A stretch of DNA of 64,000 bases from Polynucleobacter sp. JS-JIR-II-b4. GTDB taxonomy: Bacteria > Pseudomonadota > Gammaproteobacteria > Burkholderiales > Burkholderiaceae. This document shows, one piece after another, positions 9,403-18,167 of the stretch (position 1 is the first letter of the stretch; each line of letters opens with the position of its first letter). The position numbers were made by a program, and so were the translations under genes. Under the pieces are notes generated by a model. The model ran no database searches and had not been told where the DNA came from. It saw only the letters and a list, made by a program, of their open reading frames with translations. The stretch covers positions 1,674,001 to 1,738,000 of the forward strand of contig NZ_CP061306.1 in assembly GCF_018687815.1 (NCBI RefSeq), read 5' to 3'.

Positions 9403-10279
9403 TTTTTAGAAAATGTCCTACGCTGGGATAGCGTAGCGGTGTTTTTAATTCTGGTAGGCGCTGATTGGTAACCCTGCGTGACTCGCGCATAAAGGACCAA
9501 AGCATCGGACTAACAATTTTTTGCAACTCGCCGCCAGGTAATCTAGCTGGTCTTTCCAGACCAAAAGCATCCGCCACTTCATCAAAGTAGTCACCCATTT
9601 TGGTCTCGCCACCATCACAGGCATTAATGATGCGCTGAGGCTTGCCATGGAAGACCGCTGCGCAGACTAGCCTCGCTAAATCATCGCTGTGAATATGATT
9701 CGAATAAGCATCCTCCTCCGGCAGTAATGCAGGCGTTTGCGCCTGAAGCCTCTCAATCGGTAAGCGGTCGGCTGCATAAATTCCGGGAACGCGCAGAATC
9801 GTCAAAGCCACTCCATGGGCAGGAGCCCATAAACGGAGAATCCTTTCAGCGTCTACCCTTCTTTGCGCACGCTCACTTTGGGGGTTTACTGGGGTAGCCT
9901 CACTCACCTTTCCACCCCTATGATCACCGTAAACACCGGTGGTGCTGATATAAATCAGGCGCCTGACGGCATTGGAGCCTTGGGCTAAAATTCGGAGAAG
10001 GTTGCGGGTTCGGCAATCACGATTTCCACCATTTTGCGGTGGCGCTAGATGAATGATGGTTTGAGCTAAACCGCTAAGGCGCCATAAAGACTCTGGATGA
10101 TCCAGATTACCCAAAATAGGAGTCGCGCCAACCGCCCTCAACTCCTGAAAGCGATTTTGTTGAGAGGTAAGCGCAAAGACACGGTGACTTCGCGAAAGTT
10201 GTTTAGCTACCCGAAGACCAATGTCTCCGCAGCCAATAATCAGGATTGAAGGCTTACCAAAAGATTGCATAAGTAACAT
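9383..10279 (-). CDS. NAD(P)-binding epimerase/dehydratase-like protein (extended SDR)
   Basis: A Rossmann-fold protein of the extended short-chain dehydrogenase/NAD-dependent epimerase class. It has an N-terminal dinucleotide-binding motif (ILIIGCGDIGLRVA, about residues 12-25), ISTTGVYGD (about 111-119) containing the usual Ser/Tyr segment, and a substrate-binding half with NHIHSDDLARLV (about 195-206). It resembles the YeeZ-type NAD-dependent epimerases; no substrate can be assigned. The start could be ATG 10279 or ATG 10270 (MQSFGKPS); neither has a Shine-Dalgarno. It is divergent from the flavoreductase gene and convergent with glnS, overlapping its 3' end by 20 bp. Confidence 0.85.
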   Translation of the reverse strand: MLLMQSFGKPSILIIGCGDIGLRVAKQLSRSHRVFALTSQQNRFQELRAVGATPILGNLDHPESLWRLSGLAQTIIHLAPPQNGGNRDCRTRNLLRILAQGSNAVRRLIYISTTGVYGDHRGGKVSEATPVNPQSERAQRRVDAERILRLWAPAHGVALTILRVPGIYAADRLPIERLQAQTPALLPEEDAYSNHIHSDDLARLVCAAVFHGKPQRIINACDGGETKMGDYFDEVADAFGLERPARLPGGELQKIVSPMLWSFMRESRRVTNQRLPELKTPLRYPSVGHFLKTISKNP

Positions 10280-10306
10280 CGTAACGATTTATTGAAAGGA
10301 ATGAGA

Positions 10307-11347
10307 GTGTCTTATCAGGTCACGCTCAAAACGAGCGGCAAACAATTTACCGTCAATCCAGATGAGAATCTCCTGGAGGCCGCTCTTCGTCAAGGCATCA
10401 ACCTGCCCTATGGCTGCAAAAATGGTGCTTGTAGCTCTTGCAAAGGTAAAGTTTTAGAAGGTCAAGTCACTCATGGTCAGCATAGTGAAAGCGCCCTGAG
10501 CAAGGCCGATGAGACTGCGGGTGGCATTCTGTTTTGTTGCTCCCACCCCCAATCAGATTTGCTAATTGAGGCTCGTGAAGTCCAAGGAGCGGGCGATATT
10601 GCGATTCGCAAGGTGCCTTGCCGAGTCAACGCAATTACCAAACCCAGTGAGGATGTCGCCATTCTCAAGCTTCAACTACCTGCTGCAGAACGCTTTCAAT
10701 TCTTGGCTGGGCAGTATTTGGAGTTTCTACTCAAAGATGGTCAACGCCGTGCTTACTCAATCGCCAACGCGCCTGAGCAAGAAGGTCCACTTGAGTTGCA
10801 TATTCGTCATTTGCCAGGCGGCCTATTTACTGACTTTGTGTTTGGTGCCGTCACGCCCGCATTAAAAGAAAAAGATATTCTTCGTTTTGAAGGTCCCTTG
10901 GGTAGCTTTTTCTTAAGAGAAGATTCTAAGAAACCAATTATTTTTGTTGCAGCTGGCACGGGCTTTGCCCCAATCAAATCAATCATCGAACAAATGCGGG
11001 CGAAAAAGATTCATCGGCCCATTCATTTGTACTGGGGTGGCCGTCGCCCTAGTGATCTGTATTTAGATGATTTGTGCAAAGCCTGGGAAAAAGAAATTAC
11101 TGACTTTAAATATATCCCCGTGATTTCAGATGCCTTAGCGGAAGATGAATGGCAGGGTCGCACTGGCTTTGTGCATCAGGCTGTGATGGCTGACCATCCT
11201 GATATGAAAGGTTTTCAGGTGTATGCCTGTGGCGCCCCAGTCATGGTCAATGCTGCCAGAAATGACTTCTCAGCCAAGTGTCAACTGCCTGAGGAAGAGT
11301 TCTTTGCTGATTCCTTTACCAGCGCTGCTGATTTAGCCACCGCATAA
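10307..11347 (+). CDS. 2Fe-2S ferredoxin-NAD(P)H flavoreductase (CDP-6-deoxy-delta-3,4-glucoseen reductase-like)
   Basis: A three-domain electron-transfer protein. A plant-type 2Fe-2S domain comes first (YGCKNGACSSCKG, about residues 33-45, plus a fourth Cys in FCCSHPQ about 75). It is followed by an FAD domain (QRRAYSIANAP, about 146-156) and an NAD(P)-binding domain (AAGTGFAPIKSII, about 222-234). This layout matches CDP-6-deoxy-glucoseen reductases and oxygenase reductases; with no dideoxysugar genes nearby, the electron acceptor is unknown. I prefer GTG 10307 (MSYQVTLKTSG), because AAGGA at 10296-10300 sits 6 nt upstream. ATG 10301 would be too close to that site. Confidence 0.85.
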   Translation: MSYQVTLKTSGKQFTVNPDENLLEAALRQGINLPYGCKNGACSSCKGKVLEGQVTHGQHSESALSKADETAGGILFCCSHPQSDLLIEAREVQGAGDIAIRKVPCRVNAITKPSEDVAILKLQLPAAERFQFLAGQYLEFLLKDGQRRAYSIANAPEQEGPLELHIRHLPGGLFTDFVFGAVTPALKEKDILRFEGPLGSFFLREDSKKPIIFVAAGTGFAPIKSIIEQMRAKKIHRPIHLYWGGRRPSDLYLDDLCKAWEKEITDFKYIPVISDALAEDEWQGRTGFVHQAVMADHPDMKGFQVYACGAPVMVNAARNDFSAKCQLPEEEFFADSFTSAADLATA

Positions 11348-11350
11348 GTC

Positions 11351-11381
11351 TTGCGCCATAAAACGCATTCGGTTAGATAAT
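11351..11381 (+). promoter_or_regulatory. Predicted argD promoter
   Basis: TTGCGC (11351-11356), a 19-bp spacer and GATAAT (11376-11381, five of six). The predicted leader is about 37 nt and has no clear Shine-Dalgarno before ATG 11425. Confidence 0.4.
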
Positions 11382-11424
11382 AGAAACTTCATTTCACCCC
11401 GTCACTCTCACCCCTTAAATCAGT

Positions 11425-12618
11425 ATGAATAAGCCAACGCAGACGATCGATACACACTCAGTCATGTTTATTACCCCGCGCCCTGATGTGATCATGGTCG
11501 AAGGTAAGGGTTCATGGCTCACTGATAACAATGGGAAACGCTATTTGGATTTCTTGCAAGGCTGGGCCGTTAACTGTTTAGGTCACTGCAACCCAGGAAT
11601 GATTGAGGCGCTCAATAAGCAAGCGAAGACACTCATTAACCCTAGTCCGGCATTCTTTAACGAGCCGATGATTGGCTTATCGAATCTACTGACTCAGAAC
11701 AGCTGCTTTGACAAAGTCTTCTTTGCCAATAGCGGGGCTGAAGCCAATGAAGGTGCGATCAAGTTAGCGCGCAAATGGGGTCAACTCAATAAATCTGGTG
11801 CATTTGAGATCATCACGTTTGATCACAGCTTTCATGGCCGCACATTAGCCACAATGAGCGCTTCTGGAAAGCCAAACTGGGACACGATGTTTGCTCCGCA
11901 AGTAGCGGGCTTTCCTAAAGCGGATTTAAATGATTTAGAGTCAGTTAAGAAACTTGTGACCGACAAAACCGTTGCAGTCATGCTTGAACCTGTTCAAGGC
12001 GAAGGCGGCGTGATTCCAACTACTCAAGAATTTATGCGTGAACTACGTAAGTTCACTAAAGAAAATAATATTCTATTAATTGCTGATGAAGTACAGGCTG
12101 GTTGCGGCCGTACCGGCGCGCTCTTTGCTTACCAAAACTACGGCATAGAGCCAGACATCATGACTTTGGGCAAAGGTATTGGTGGAGGCGTTCCTCTAGC
12201 AGCCCTATTGGCAACAGATGCGGTAGCTTGCTTTGTGCCTGGCGATCAAGGCGGGACCTATAACGGCAACCCACTCATGACAGCTGTTGGTATTAGCGTC
12301 ATTGAGCAACTATTAGCCCCAGGATTTTTAGATAGCGTCAAAGCTAAAGGTGAATTGCTCAAGTCTGAATTACTCAAGCTTTGTGCAGAATTTAATCTTG
12401 AAGGTGAGCGTGGCGAAGGATTACTGCGCGCATTGATGCTTGGAAAAGAGATTGGCCCAAAACTGGTTGATCTTGCCAGAGATCGTGGCCCAGAAGGTTT
12501 GTTGATTAATTCACCAAGACCAAACTTGTTACGCTTTATGCCTGCTTTAAATGTATCGGACGATGAAATTCGTCAGATGTGCAATATGCTGCGTGAGCTA
12601 CTAAAGCAAGTCGACTAA
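11425..12618 (+). CDS. argD: Acetylornithine/succinyldiaminopimelate aminotransferase
   Basis: A PLP-dependent class III aminotransferase converting N-acetylglutamate semialdehyde to N-acetylornithine in arginine synthesis; many homologues also serve lysine synthesis. The 397-residue length is typical. [16 protein letters not shown] (about residues 102-117) binds the PLP phosphate, [17 protein letters not shown] (about 136-152) and [13 protein letters not shown] (about 221-233) are family motifs, and the Schiff-base lysine is in [11 protein letters not shown] (about 250). Other arginine genes in the window (argG, argF) lie 17 kb away. It converges on ispH with a 2-nt gap. Confidence 0.93.
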   Translation: MNKPTQTIDTHSVMFITPRPDVIMVEGKGSWLTDNNGKRYLDFLQGWAVNCLGHCNPGMIEALNKQAKTLINPSPAFFNEPMIGLSNLLTQNSCFDKVFFANSGAEANEGAIKLARKWGQLNKSGAFEIITFDHSFHGRTLATMSASGKPNWDTMFAPQVAGFPKADLNDLESVKKLVTDKTVAVMLEPVQGEGGVIPTTQEFMRELRKFTKENNILLIADEVQAGCGRTGALFAYQNYGIEPDIMTLGKGIGGGVPLAALLATDAVACFVPGDQGGTYNGNPLMTAVGISVIEQLLAPGFLDSVKAKGELLKSELLKLCAEFNLEGERGEGLLRALMLGKEIGPKLVDLARDRGPEGLLINSPRPNLLRFMPALNVSDDEIRQMCNMLRELLKQVD

Positions 12619-12646
12619 CTCTACCCAATTAGGTTTTTGGGTAGAG
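12619..12646. terminator. Hairpin at argD/ispH convergent ends
   Basis: A 10-bp stem, CTCTACCCAA (12619-12628) / TTGGGTAGAG (12637-12646), spans the last bases of both genes. It lacks a long T tract, so termination may be weak. Confidence 0.45.
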
Positions 12647-13562
12647 AGAAAGTCACTTCCTCTATTACCCCATCAAGCGCCCGTACCTGCCTAGGGCCAA
12701 ACTCCTGAATGCGGCTAACAATCGATTGCGCCAAGCTCTCTGGCGCCGATGCGCCCGCAGTTAAACCTACCCGTTTTTTACCAGCGAACCATTCTGGCTT
12801 TAACTGATCTGGTGAATCCACCATGTAAGACGGAACACCGAGCTTTTCAGAAAGCTCACGCAAGCGATTAGAGTTCGAGCTTGTCGCACTTCCCACCACA
12901 ATAACGACTTCAACCTGAGGCGCCATAAATTTCACAGCATCCTGACGATTCTGAGTGGCATAACAAATATCTTGTTTGCGGGGCTGAACAATATTGGGAA
13001 ACTTCATCGTTAGCGCATCGACAATTTCTTTTGTCTCATCTACCGAGAGTGTTGTCTGGGTAACAAATGCAATCTTTTCATCGGCCGGGAAAGGCAAGGA
13101 TCCCGCATCACCAACTCTCTCGATTAAGAAGACACCCTCTTTCACCTGCCCCATCGTTCCTTCAACTTCAGGATGTCCAGCGTGACCAATCATCAATACC
13201 GTGAAGCCGTCTTTACACATCTTGACAACTTCAAGATGAACTTTAGTTACCAAGGGACATGTAGCGTCATATACCTGCAAACCCCGCGCCTCGGCATCCT
13301 TGCGAACTTCCTGAGAAACCCCATGAGCACTAAATACAACAATGCCGCCTTTGGGAACCTCATGCAATTCATCTACAAATACCGCGCCCTTATCGCGCAA
13401 CTCATTGACTACATAGGCGTTATGAACAATTTCATGGCGCACATATATTGGTGCGCCAAAACGATTGAGCGCCTCATTAACGATGTTGATGGCACGATCT
13501 ACGCCTGCGCAAAAACCACGCGGCTGAGCCATCAAAATTTCCGGTTGATTAGAGTCGCTCAT
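12621..13562 (-). CDS. ispH: 4-hydroxy-3-methylbut-2-enyl diphosphate reductase
   Basis: The last enzyme of the MEP isoprenoid pathway, a 4Fe-4S protein that reduces HMBPP to IPP and DMAPP. The three cluster cysteines are visible in PRGFCAGVDRA (Cys18), DATCPLVTKVH (about Cys102) and QDICYATQNRQ (about Cys203). HEIVHN, SAHGVS, GHAGHPEVEGT and SATSSNSNRL are conserved active-site blocks. The 313-residue length is normal. It starts 3 nt after the fkpB stop, forming the fkpB-ispH pair found in many proteobacteria, but here away from ileS-lspA. Confidence 0.97.
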   Translation of the reverse strand: MSDSNQPEILMAQPRGFCAGVDRAINIVNEALNRFGAPIYVRHEIVHNAYVVNELRDKGAVFVDELHEVPKGGIVVFSAHGVSQEVRKDAEARGLQVYDATCPLVTKVHLEVVKMCKDGFTVLMIGHAGHPEVEGTMGQVKEGVFLIERVGDAGSLPFPADEKIAFVTQTTLSVDETKEIVDALTMKFPNIVQPRKQDICYATQNRQDAVKFMAPQVEVVIVVGSATSSNSNRLRELSEKLGVPSYMVDSPDQLKPEWFAGKKRVGLTAGASAPESLAQSIVSRIQEFGPRQVRALDGVIEEVTFSLPKNLIG

Positions 13563-13565
13563 GAT

Positions 13566-14012
13566 TTACAAAATCGCCACAATCTCTGCTTCAAAGGTAA
13601 CCGGTCTGCCAGCCAATGGATGGTTAAAGTCAAACCAAGCACCCTCTTCATTAATCGATTGCAGCACGCCTGCATATTGAGCGCCACCAGGCGCATTGAA
13701 CTCAATCACATCCCCAGGATTAAATTCCACATCATCATCGCGACCTTCTTTAAGCGCCTTCAAAGATACCCATTGCACCAAATCTTCTTTGCGCTCACCA
13801 AAACTTTCTTCCGGCGCAAGCAGCGCACTTTTTTTCTCACCAACACCTAAACCTAGCAATACATTCTCAAAGCAAGGAGCAAATTGTCCAGACCCCATCA
13901 AAACCGTCGCAGGACGATCGACAAAAGTGTTGATGTAATCCTCCCCACTGGGCAAAGTGAGCCGATAGTTGAGGGTCAGATAGGAATTAGGCAAAACAGT
14001 AAGCTTAGTCAT
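13566..14012 (-). CDS. fkpB: FKBP-type peptidyl-prolyl cis-trans isomerase, SlpA/FkpB-like
   Basis: A cytoplasmic prolyl isomerase/chaperone of the SlyD-SlpA group. The 148-residue protein has the FKBP pattern (YLTLNYRLTLPSG, FVDRPATVLMGSGQFAPCFENVLLGLGVGE, then the inserted-flap domain and NHPLAGRPVTFEAEIVAI at the C-terminus). ATG 14012 (MTKLTVLPNSY) is chosen over the longer frame beginning at 14048. TACAAT (14019-14024) ends 6 nt before it, and no Shine-Dalgarno is seen. It is co-transcribed with ispH and divergent from radC. Confidence 0.92.
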   Translation of the reverse strand: MTKLTVLPNSYLTLNYRLTLPSGEDYINTFVDRPATVLMGSGQFAPCFENVLLGLGVGEKKSALLAPEESFGERKEDLVQWVSLKALKEGRDDDVEFNPGDVIEFNAPGGAQYAGVLQSINEEGAWFDFNHPLAGRPVTFEAEIVAIL

Positions 14013-14018
14013 AAGGTG

Positions 14019-14047
14019 ATTGTATCTAGGCCTGCGCTGGCTGTGCA
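14019..14047 (-). promoter_or_regulatory. Predicted fkpB-ispH promoter (leaderless geometry)
   Basis: On the minus strand: TGCACA (14042-14047, four of six), 17-bp spacer, TACAAT (14019-14024, five of six), then 6 nt to ATG 14012. The +1 is expected at the start codon. Confidence 0.5.
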
Positions 14048-14741
14048 CTCCCCCATTACGGGCTGGCCAAAAAATGAGCAGCCTCGAGAAAAACTGCGCT
14101 TAAATGGCGCAGGGGCACTTTCTGATGCAGAACTACTTGCCATCTTTTTGCGGGTTGGGGTTAAGGGCAAAAGTGCTGTTGCCCTTGCCAAAGATTTACT
14201 GCATCACTTTGGGAGCCTCCCCCGACTATTAGCCAGCACTCCCGAAGAATTCACGCGCCTCCATGGCATGGGTCTTTCTAAATGGTCTCAAATTCAGGCG
14301 GCATATGAGCTGGTTAAGAGAAGTCTAGAGGATGGCTTGACCCATGACCCCATATTTTCATCGCCTAATCACGTCAGAGAGTTCTTGCAGGCCAAAATTG
14401 GCCGCCTCCCCCATGAGGTCTTTCTGTGCCTCTACCTAGACTCCCGGCTCCACCTGATTGAATGTGATGAGCTTTTTAGGGGGTCTATTGCCCAAACAGC
14501 CATCTATCCCCGTGAGATCCTAAAAGAAGCCCTTGCTAAAAATGCTAGCGCCCTAATCGTGGCCCATAACCACCCCAGCGGCAATCCATTACCGAGCGAA
14601 GCAGATCAAAAACTCACCAAAGTACTAGCAAATGCCTTGCAACTGGTAGATATTCAGCTCCTGGATCACTGTATTGTGAGTGGCAGCGGTTTTTTCTCCT
14701 TTTCTGATTCTGGGCTTATGGATATTGGACTTAAAGGATAG
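14043..14741 (+). CDS. radC: RadC family JAB-domain protein
   Basis: A member of the RadC/JAMM family, named for DNA repair although its biochemical role is unsettled. The N-terminal helix-hairpin-helix region (NEQPREKLRLNGAGALSDAELLAIFLRVG) is followed by a JAB metalloprotease fold with the HNHPSGNPLPSEAD motif (about residues 178-191) and the downstream VDIQLLDHCIVS. The start is uncertain. GTG 14043 gives MHSPITGWPKNE, the usual RadC beginning, and GTG 14016 is an in-frame alternative; no clear ribosome site marks either. It precedes rpmB-rpmG, as in many proteobacteria. Confidence 0.9.
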   Translation: MHSPITGWPKNEQPREKLRLNGAGALSDAELLAIFLRVGVKGKSAVALAKDLLHHFGSLPRLLASTPEEFTRLHGMGLSKWSQIQAAYELVKRSLEDGLTHDPIFSSPNHVREFLQAKIGRLPHEVFLCLYLDSRLHLIECDELFRGSIAQTAIYPREILKEALAKNASALIVAHNHPSGNPLPSEADQKLTKVLANALQLVDIQLLDHCIVSGSGFFSFSDSGLMDIGLKG

Positions 14742-14842
14742 TAAATGCTAACTTGATAGGCAATTTTCTACCTAGATACCCCCTTTATGCTCAATTCCCC
14801 TCAAACAAAGCTATTTAGGGCTAGCCGAAAATAGGCTGAGAC

Positions 14843-14851
14843 TGATACAAT
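14843..14851 (+). promoter_or_regulatory. rpmB extended -10 promoter
   Basis: TGATACAAT contains the extended TGn motif and a five-of-six -10 (TACAAT, 14846-14851). It predicts a start near 14858 and a ~25-nt leader with a GGAG ribosome site before ATG 14883. The -35 is poor, as is common with extended -10 promoters. Confidence 0.6.
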
Positions 14852-14882
14852 CTTCTTTTTTCGCAATTAATGGAGTTATGTC

Positions 14883-15116
14883 ATGGCAAAAGTTTGCCAA
14901 GTCACTGGGAAGAAGCCGATGGTTGGCAACAATGTATCCCATGCAAACAATAAAACGAAGCGTCGCTTTTTGCCGAATTTGCAAAATCGTCGTTTCTGGG
15001 TTGAATCTGAAAACCGTTGGATTAGCTTGCGCTTAACCAATGCTGGTTTGCGCGTAATCGACAAGAACGGCATCGATGCTGTGTTGTCTGATCTTCGTGC
15101 ACGTGGCGAAATTTAA
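14883..15116 (+). CDS. rpmB: 50S ribosomal protein L28
   Basis: A large-subunit ribosomal protein. The 77-residue length, N-terminal [29 protein letters not shown] and C-terminal [11 protein letters not shown] are standard for L28. ATG is preceded by GGAG. rpmG follows 11 nt downstream in the same operon. Confidence 0.98.
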   Translation: MAKVCQVTGKKPMVGNNVSHANNKTKRRFLPNLQNRRFWVESENRWISLRLTNAGLRVIDKNGIDAVLSDLRARGEI

Positions 15117-15127
15117 GGAGCGCAGAA

Positions 15128-15295
15128 ATGGCTAAAGGCGGCAGAGAAAAAATCAAGTTAGAGTCATCAGCAGGTACTGGTCACTTCTACACAACTTCAA
15201 AAAACAAGCGTACAAAGCCTGAGAAAATGGAGATCATGAAGTTTGATCCAACTATTCGCAAGCACGTTGCTTACAAAGAAACAAAGCTGAAGTAA
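15128..15295 (+). CDS. rpmG: 50S ribosomal protein L33
   Basis: A 55-residue ribosomal protein, [18 protein letters not shown] through the C-terminal TKLK. The motif [20 protein letters not shown] is typical of the cysteine-free proteobacterial L33, consistent with no zinc requirement. A strong AAGGAG site precedes the ATG. It is second in the rpmB-rpmG operon and followed by an intrinsic terminator. Confidence 0.97.
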   Translation: MAKGGREKIKLESSAGTGHFYTTSKNKRTKPEKMEIMKFDPTIRKHVAYKETKLK

Positions 15296-15313
15296 TTACT
15301 TCTTTCAGCAAAT

Positions 15314-15343
15314 AAAAAACCCGCTACATCAGCGGGTTTTTTA
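15314..15343 (+). terminator. Intrinsic terminator after rpmG
   Basis: Stem AACCCGCT / AGCGGGTT with loop ACATC, flanked by A and T runs. It could also act on the minus strand for the desaturase gene. Confidence 0.92.
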
Positions 15344-15385
15344 TTGTCTAGAAATTCTTCTAAGCACTTGGTATAAATTTTTCCT

Positions 15386-16579
15386 TTAGGCGTAACGACG
15401 CAATCTCAAAGAAAACTCACGTAGGCTTGTTAAGCCACTTTCTTCAGCGCGCTGACACCAAGCGTGCAACTGAGAAAGTAATTGCTCTTTGGTGGCATTA
15501 GAGCGGCCCCAGATAGCTTGAAGATCGCGGCGCATCTCAATCATCTTGCGTAGCTGAGCATTGCTAGCCATGAGCTCCTCAAGCTTTGCTTTTTCTTCCT
15601 CGGTCAAGCGGGACTCATCTTTAGCCAACCAGGTGCGAGCATCACCTAAATGGGATGCCAAGACCTGCATATGCTGCACTTCATTACTAAAGAAGTTGCG
15701 CAATGTCTTGCTATAACGCGCCATAATTTCGTAGCGGTTTGCAATGATGGCCTCTAAAGTGCTCTGATCAGCAGGGCGTAAGTCGCTTAGTACTGGCTTG
15801 GGTGGAGTCTTCTTTACAGTAGCCAAGCCAACTGCACTCATCATCTGGATATACATCCAACCAATATCAAACTCATACCATTTGTTTGACAGCTTCGCAC
15901 TCGTTGCAAAGGTGTGATGATTATTGTGCAACTCTTCGCCACCAATCAAAATACCCCAAGGCACAATATTTCGGGAAGCATCTTCGTAATCAAAATTACG
16001 ATAGCCCCAATAGTGACCGATACCGTTAATAATGCCGGCCGCAGTAATCGGAATCCAAAGCATTTGCACTGCCCAAACTGTTAGGCCAATCGCGCCAAAC
16101 AAAAACACATCGATGATGAGCATAATGGCAACGCCCTGCCAAGAAAACTTGGAGTAGATGTTGTGCTCGATCCAATCATCTGGAGTGCCGTGACCAAACT
16201 TGTCCAAAGTCTCTTGATTGGCTGCTTCTTGTTTATAGAGTTCCGCTCCACGAGAGAGTACTGTATTAATACCCAAAACCTGTGGGCTATGAGGATCATC
16301 AACAGTTTCACATTTAGCGTGATGCTTGCGATGAATCGCCGCCCACTCTTTGGTAACCATGCCGGTTGTTAGCCAAAGCCAAAAACGGAAGAAGTGAGAA
16401 ACGATCGGATGCAGATCCAATGCCCGGTGCGCTTGGCAGCGGTGTAAGAAAATGGTCACCGCAGCAATCGTGATGTGCGTAACGATTAAGGTGAAAACAA
16501 CTATCTTCCACCATGACCAATCCAAATATCCATTAGCAAGCCAATGGAGGAACAAATCAAAACCTGAAGCTGTATTCAA
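15386..16579 (-). CDS. Membrane fatty-acid desaturase (acyl-CoA/acyl-lipid delta-9 type) with extra C-terminal helical domain
   Basis: A di-iron integral-membrane desaturase introducing a double bond into fatty acyl chains. The three histidine boxes of the SCD/OLE1-like class are present: HRCQAH (about residues 46-51), HRKHH (about 83-87) and HNNHH (about 218-222), with hydrophobic helices around them. Residues from about 265 to 397 form a charged, largely helical extension not needed for the desaturase core; its end has an L..W...A..SGL..L..F pattern. The start is a TTG at 16579 with AGGGA about 8 nt upstream; no ATG lies closer. It is the last gene of a minus-strand run after the RsmB-like gene. 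Confidence 0.9.
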   Translation of the reverse strand: MNTASGFDLFLHWLANGYLDWSWWKIVVFTLIVTHITIAAVTIFLHRCQAHRALDLHPIVSHFFRFWLWLTTGMVTKEWAAIHRKHHAKCETVDDPHSPQVLGINTVLSRGAELYKQEAANQETLDKFGHGTPDDWIEHNIYSKFSWQGVAIMLIIDVFLFGAIGLTVWAVQMLWIPITAAGIINGIGHYWGYRNFDYEDASRNIVPWGILIGGEELHNNHHTFATSAKLSNKWYEFDIGWMYIQMMSAVGLATVKKTPPKPVLSDLRPADQSTLEAIIANRYEIMARYSKTLRNFFSNEVQHMQVLASHLGDARTWLAKDESRLTEEEKAKLEELMASNAQLRKMIEMRRDLQAIWGRSNATKEQLLSQLHAWCQRAEESGLTSLREFSLRLRRYA

Positions 16580-16607
16580 AAGGGAATCCCTAAAGAGGTC
16601 TAAAACT

Positions 16608-18167
16608 CTATTTTAGTTCTTTAGGAGTCTTCTTGTTTTTGACCTTAGTCTCTTTTTGGGCGTCTTTTTCTGATTCGGCAACTGGGGCAGCAGCTTTCTT
16701 CTGGAATACAGCACCAAAGAAGCCATCTGTTCCATGAATATGGGGCCATAACTGCCACCAAGGATTGTCCGAACTACAACCTATCGGTAATTTATCCTTA
16801 GGAAACAATGGTTTAAGAACTTCAGCTGCTGGAACAGCCTCAAATTGAGGATGTTTTGCCAGAAAATCTTCTGCAATGGCTTGATTCTCCTGGGGTAACA
16901 GGCTGCAGGTGGCATAAACCAAGCGTCCGCCTGGTTTTAACAAGCGCGCAGCCGAGGTCAAGATATTCATCTGCTTCTGATTGAGCTCCAAGACTCCAGC
17001 AGGGGTCTGGCGCCATTTCAAATCAGGATTGCGTCGCAAGGTACCCATACCACTACAAGGGGCATCCACTAGGACACGATCAATCTTGCCGGCCAAGCGT
17101 TTGATCTTGGCGTCATTCTCACTATCAATCCACACTGGATGCACATTAGAAAGGCCACTACGTGCCTGCCTTGGCTTCAAATTCGCTAAACGACGCTCTG
17201 ATGTATCTAAAGCATATAAACGCCCTGTAGAGCGCATGATCGCTCCGATGGCCAAAGTCTTGCCGCCAGCTCCAGCGCAAAAGTCGACAACCATCTCACC
17301 ACGTTTAGGTGCGAGCAAGTAAGCCAAAAGCTGACTACCTTCATCTTGAACTTCAAACATACCCGCTTTAAAACCAGCAGTATTTTGCAGAGCAGGTTTG
17401 CCCATAATGCGCACGCCATCAGGCGCATAAGGAGTTGGAATTGCTTGATAGCGACCACCCAATGCATTCATCTGCACAAGCAGTTCTTCGCGATTGGTTT
17501 TCATGGTGTTCGCACGTAAATCTAACAGTGCTGGATGCATTAATGACTTAGCTAAATCTTCTCGAGCTTCTTCACCGGGATATTTTCCAAATGCATCCCA
17601 CAACCACTCTGGCAAATTGTTGCGCACGAGAGGATTTAATGCCGCAGGATCAACCGTTGCAAAACGTTGCAGCCACTCATATTCACCGGGCTTAAGAACG
17701 TGCGCCAAGTCGGCGATAGCGCTCTCTGCACGATTAGCAGAACCCAATCCGCCTTCAGACAGAGCGGACAGCAAACCCAATAGGGCTAAGCGTCTAGGCT
17801 GAGAGCCTTCGCCGCTCGAAGCAAATTGAGAGAACTCATTTTTACGACGCAAAATGGCGAACGCACTCTCAGCAATCAAAGCACGATCGCGATTTCCGAG
17901 TTGTTTTTCTTCTCTGAAATAACGGCTGACTACTCGGTCAGCTGGCTGCTCAAAACTCAGCAATTCGGGAAGTAAACGCTCCAGATGGATTGCATGCTGC
18001 GGTAATGCTTTTGCATTGGAAAAATTCTTTTGACCTTCTGGTGCAATTAAATTACCACTGGCATTACGACGCTCAGGACGACGCAATGGATCTTTCGATT
18101 TAGTCGCGTAACTTTTGTGTGGGGCTAGTCTGCTGCCAGATCTGCGGGGTGGACGTTCTGCACTCAT
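16608..18167 (-). CDS. RsmB/NOP-family 16S rRNA (cytosine-5) methyltransferase
   Basis: A SAM-dependent RNA m5C methyltransferase. The Rossmann SAM motif VVDFCAGAGGKTLAIGA (about residues 288-304) is present. The two catalytic cysteines appear in VDAPCSGMGTLRRNPD (about 362) and YATCSLLPQEN (about 415), the NOP/RsmB signature. A basic, low-complexity N-terminus (about 60 residues) and lysine-rich C-terminal tail flank the domain. An N-terminal NusB-like region is only partly recognisable, so the exact rRNA target (C967 in RsmB) is inferred. Its start overlaps the purN stop (ATGA), so the two are co-translated. Confidence 0.88.
   Translation of the reverse strand: MSAERPPRRSGSRLAPHKSYATKSKDPLRRPERRNASGNLIAPEGQKNFSNAKALPQHAIHLERLLPELLSFEQPADRVVSRYFREEKQLGNRDRALIAESAFAILRRKNEFSQFASSGEGSQPRRLALLGLLSALSEGGLGSANRAESAIADLAHVLKPGEYEWLQRFATVDPAALNPLVRNNLPEWLWDAFGKYPGEEAREDLAKSLMHPALLDLRANTMKTNREELLVQMNALGGRYQAIPTPYAPDGVRIMGKPALQNTAGFKAGMFEVQDEGSQLLAYLLAPKRGEMVVDFCAGAGGKTLAIGAIMRSTGRLYALDTSERRLANLKPRQARSGLSNVHPVWIDSENDAKIKRLAGKIDRVLVDAPCSGMGTLRRNPDLKWRQTPAGVLELNQKQMNILTSAARLLKPGGRLVYATCSLLPQENQAIAEDFLAKHPQFEAVPAAEVLKPLFPKDKLPIGCSSDNPWWQLWPHIHGTDGFFGAVFQKKAAAPVAESEKDAQKETKVKNKKTPKELK

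Noticed and set aside
13173..13850. 225-residue ORF on the plus strand across ispH and fkpB
   Set aside because: Antisense shadow of two conserved genes. It has no ribosome site and no recognisable domain.
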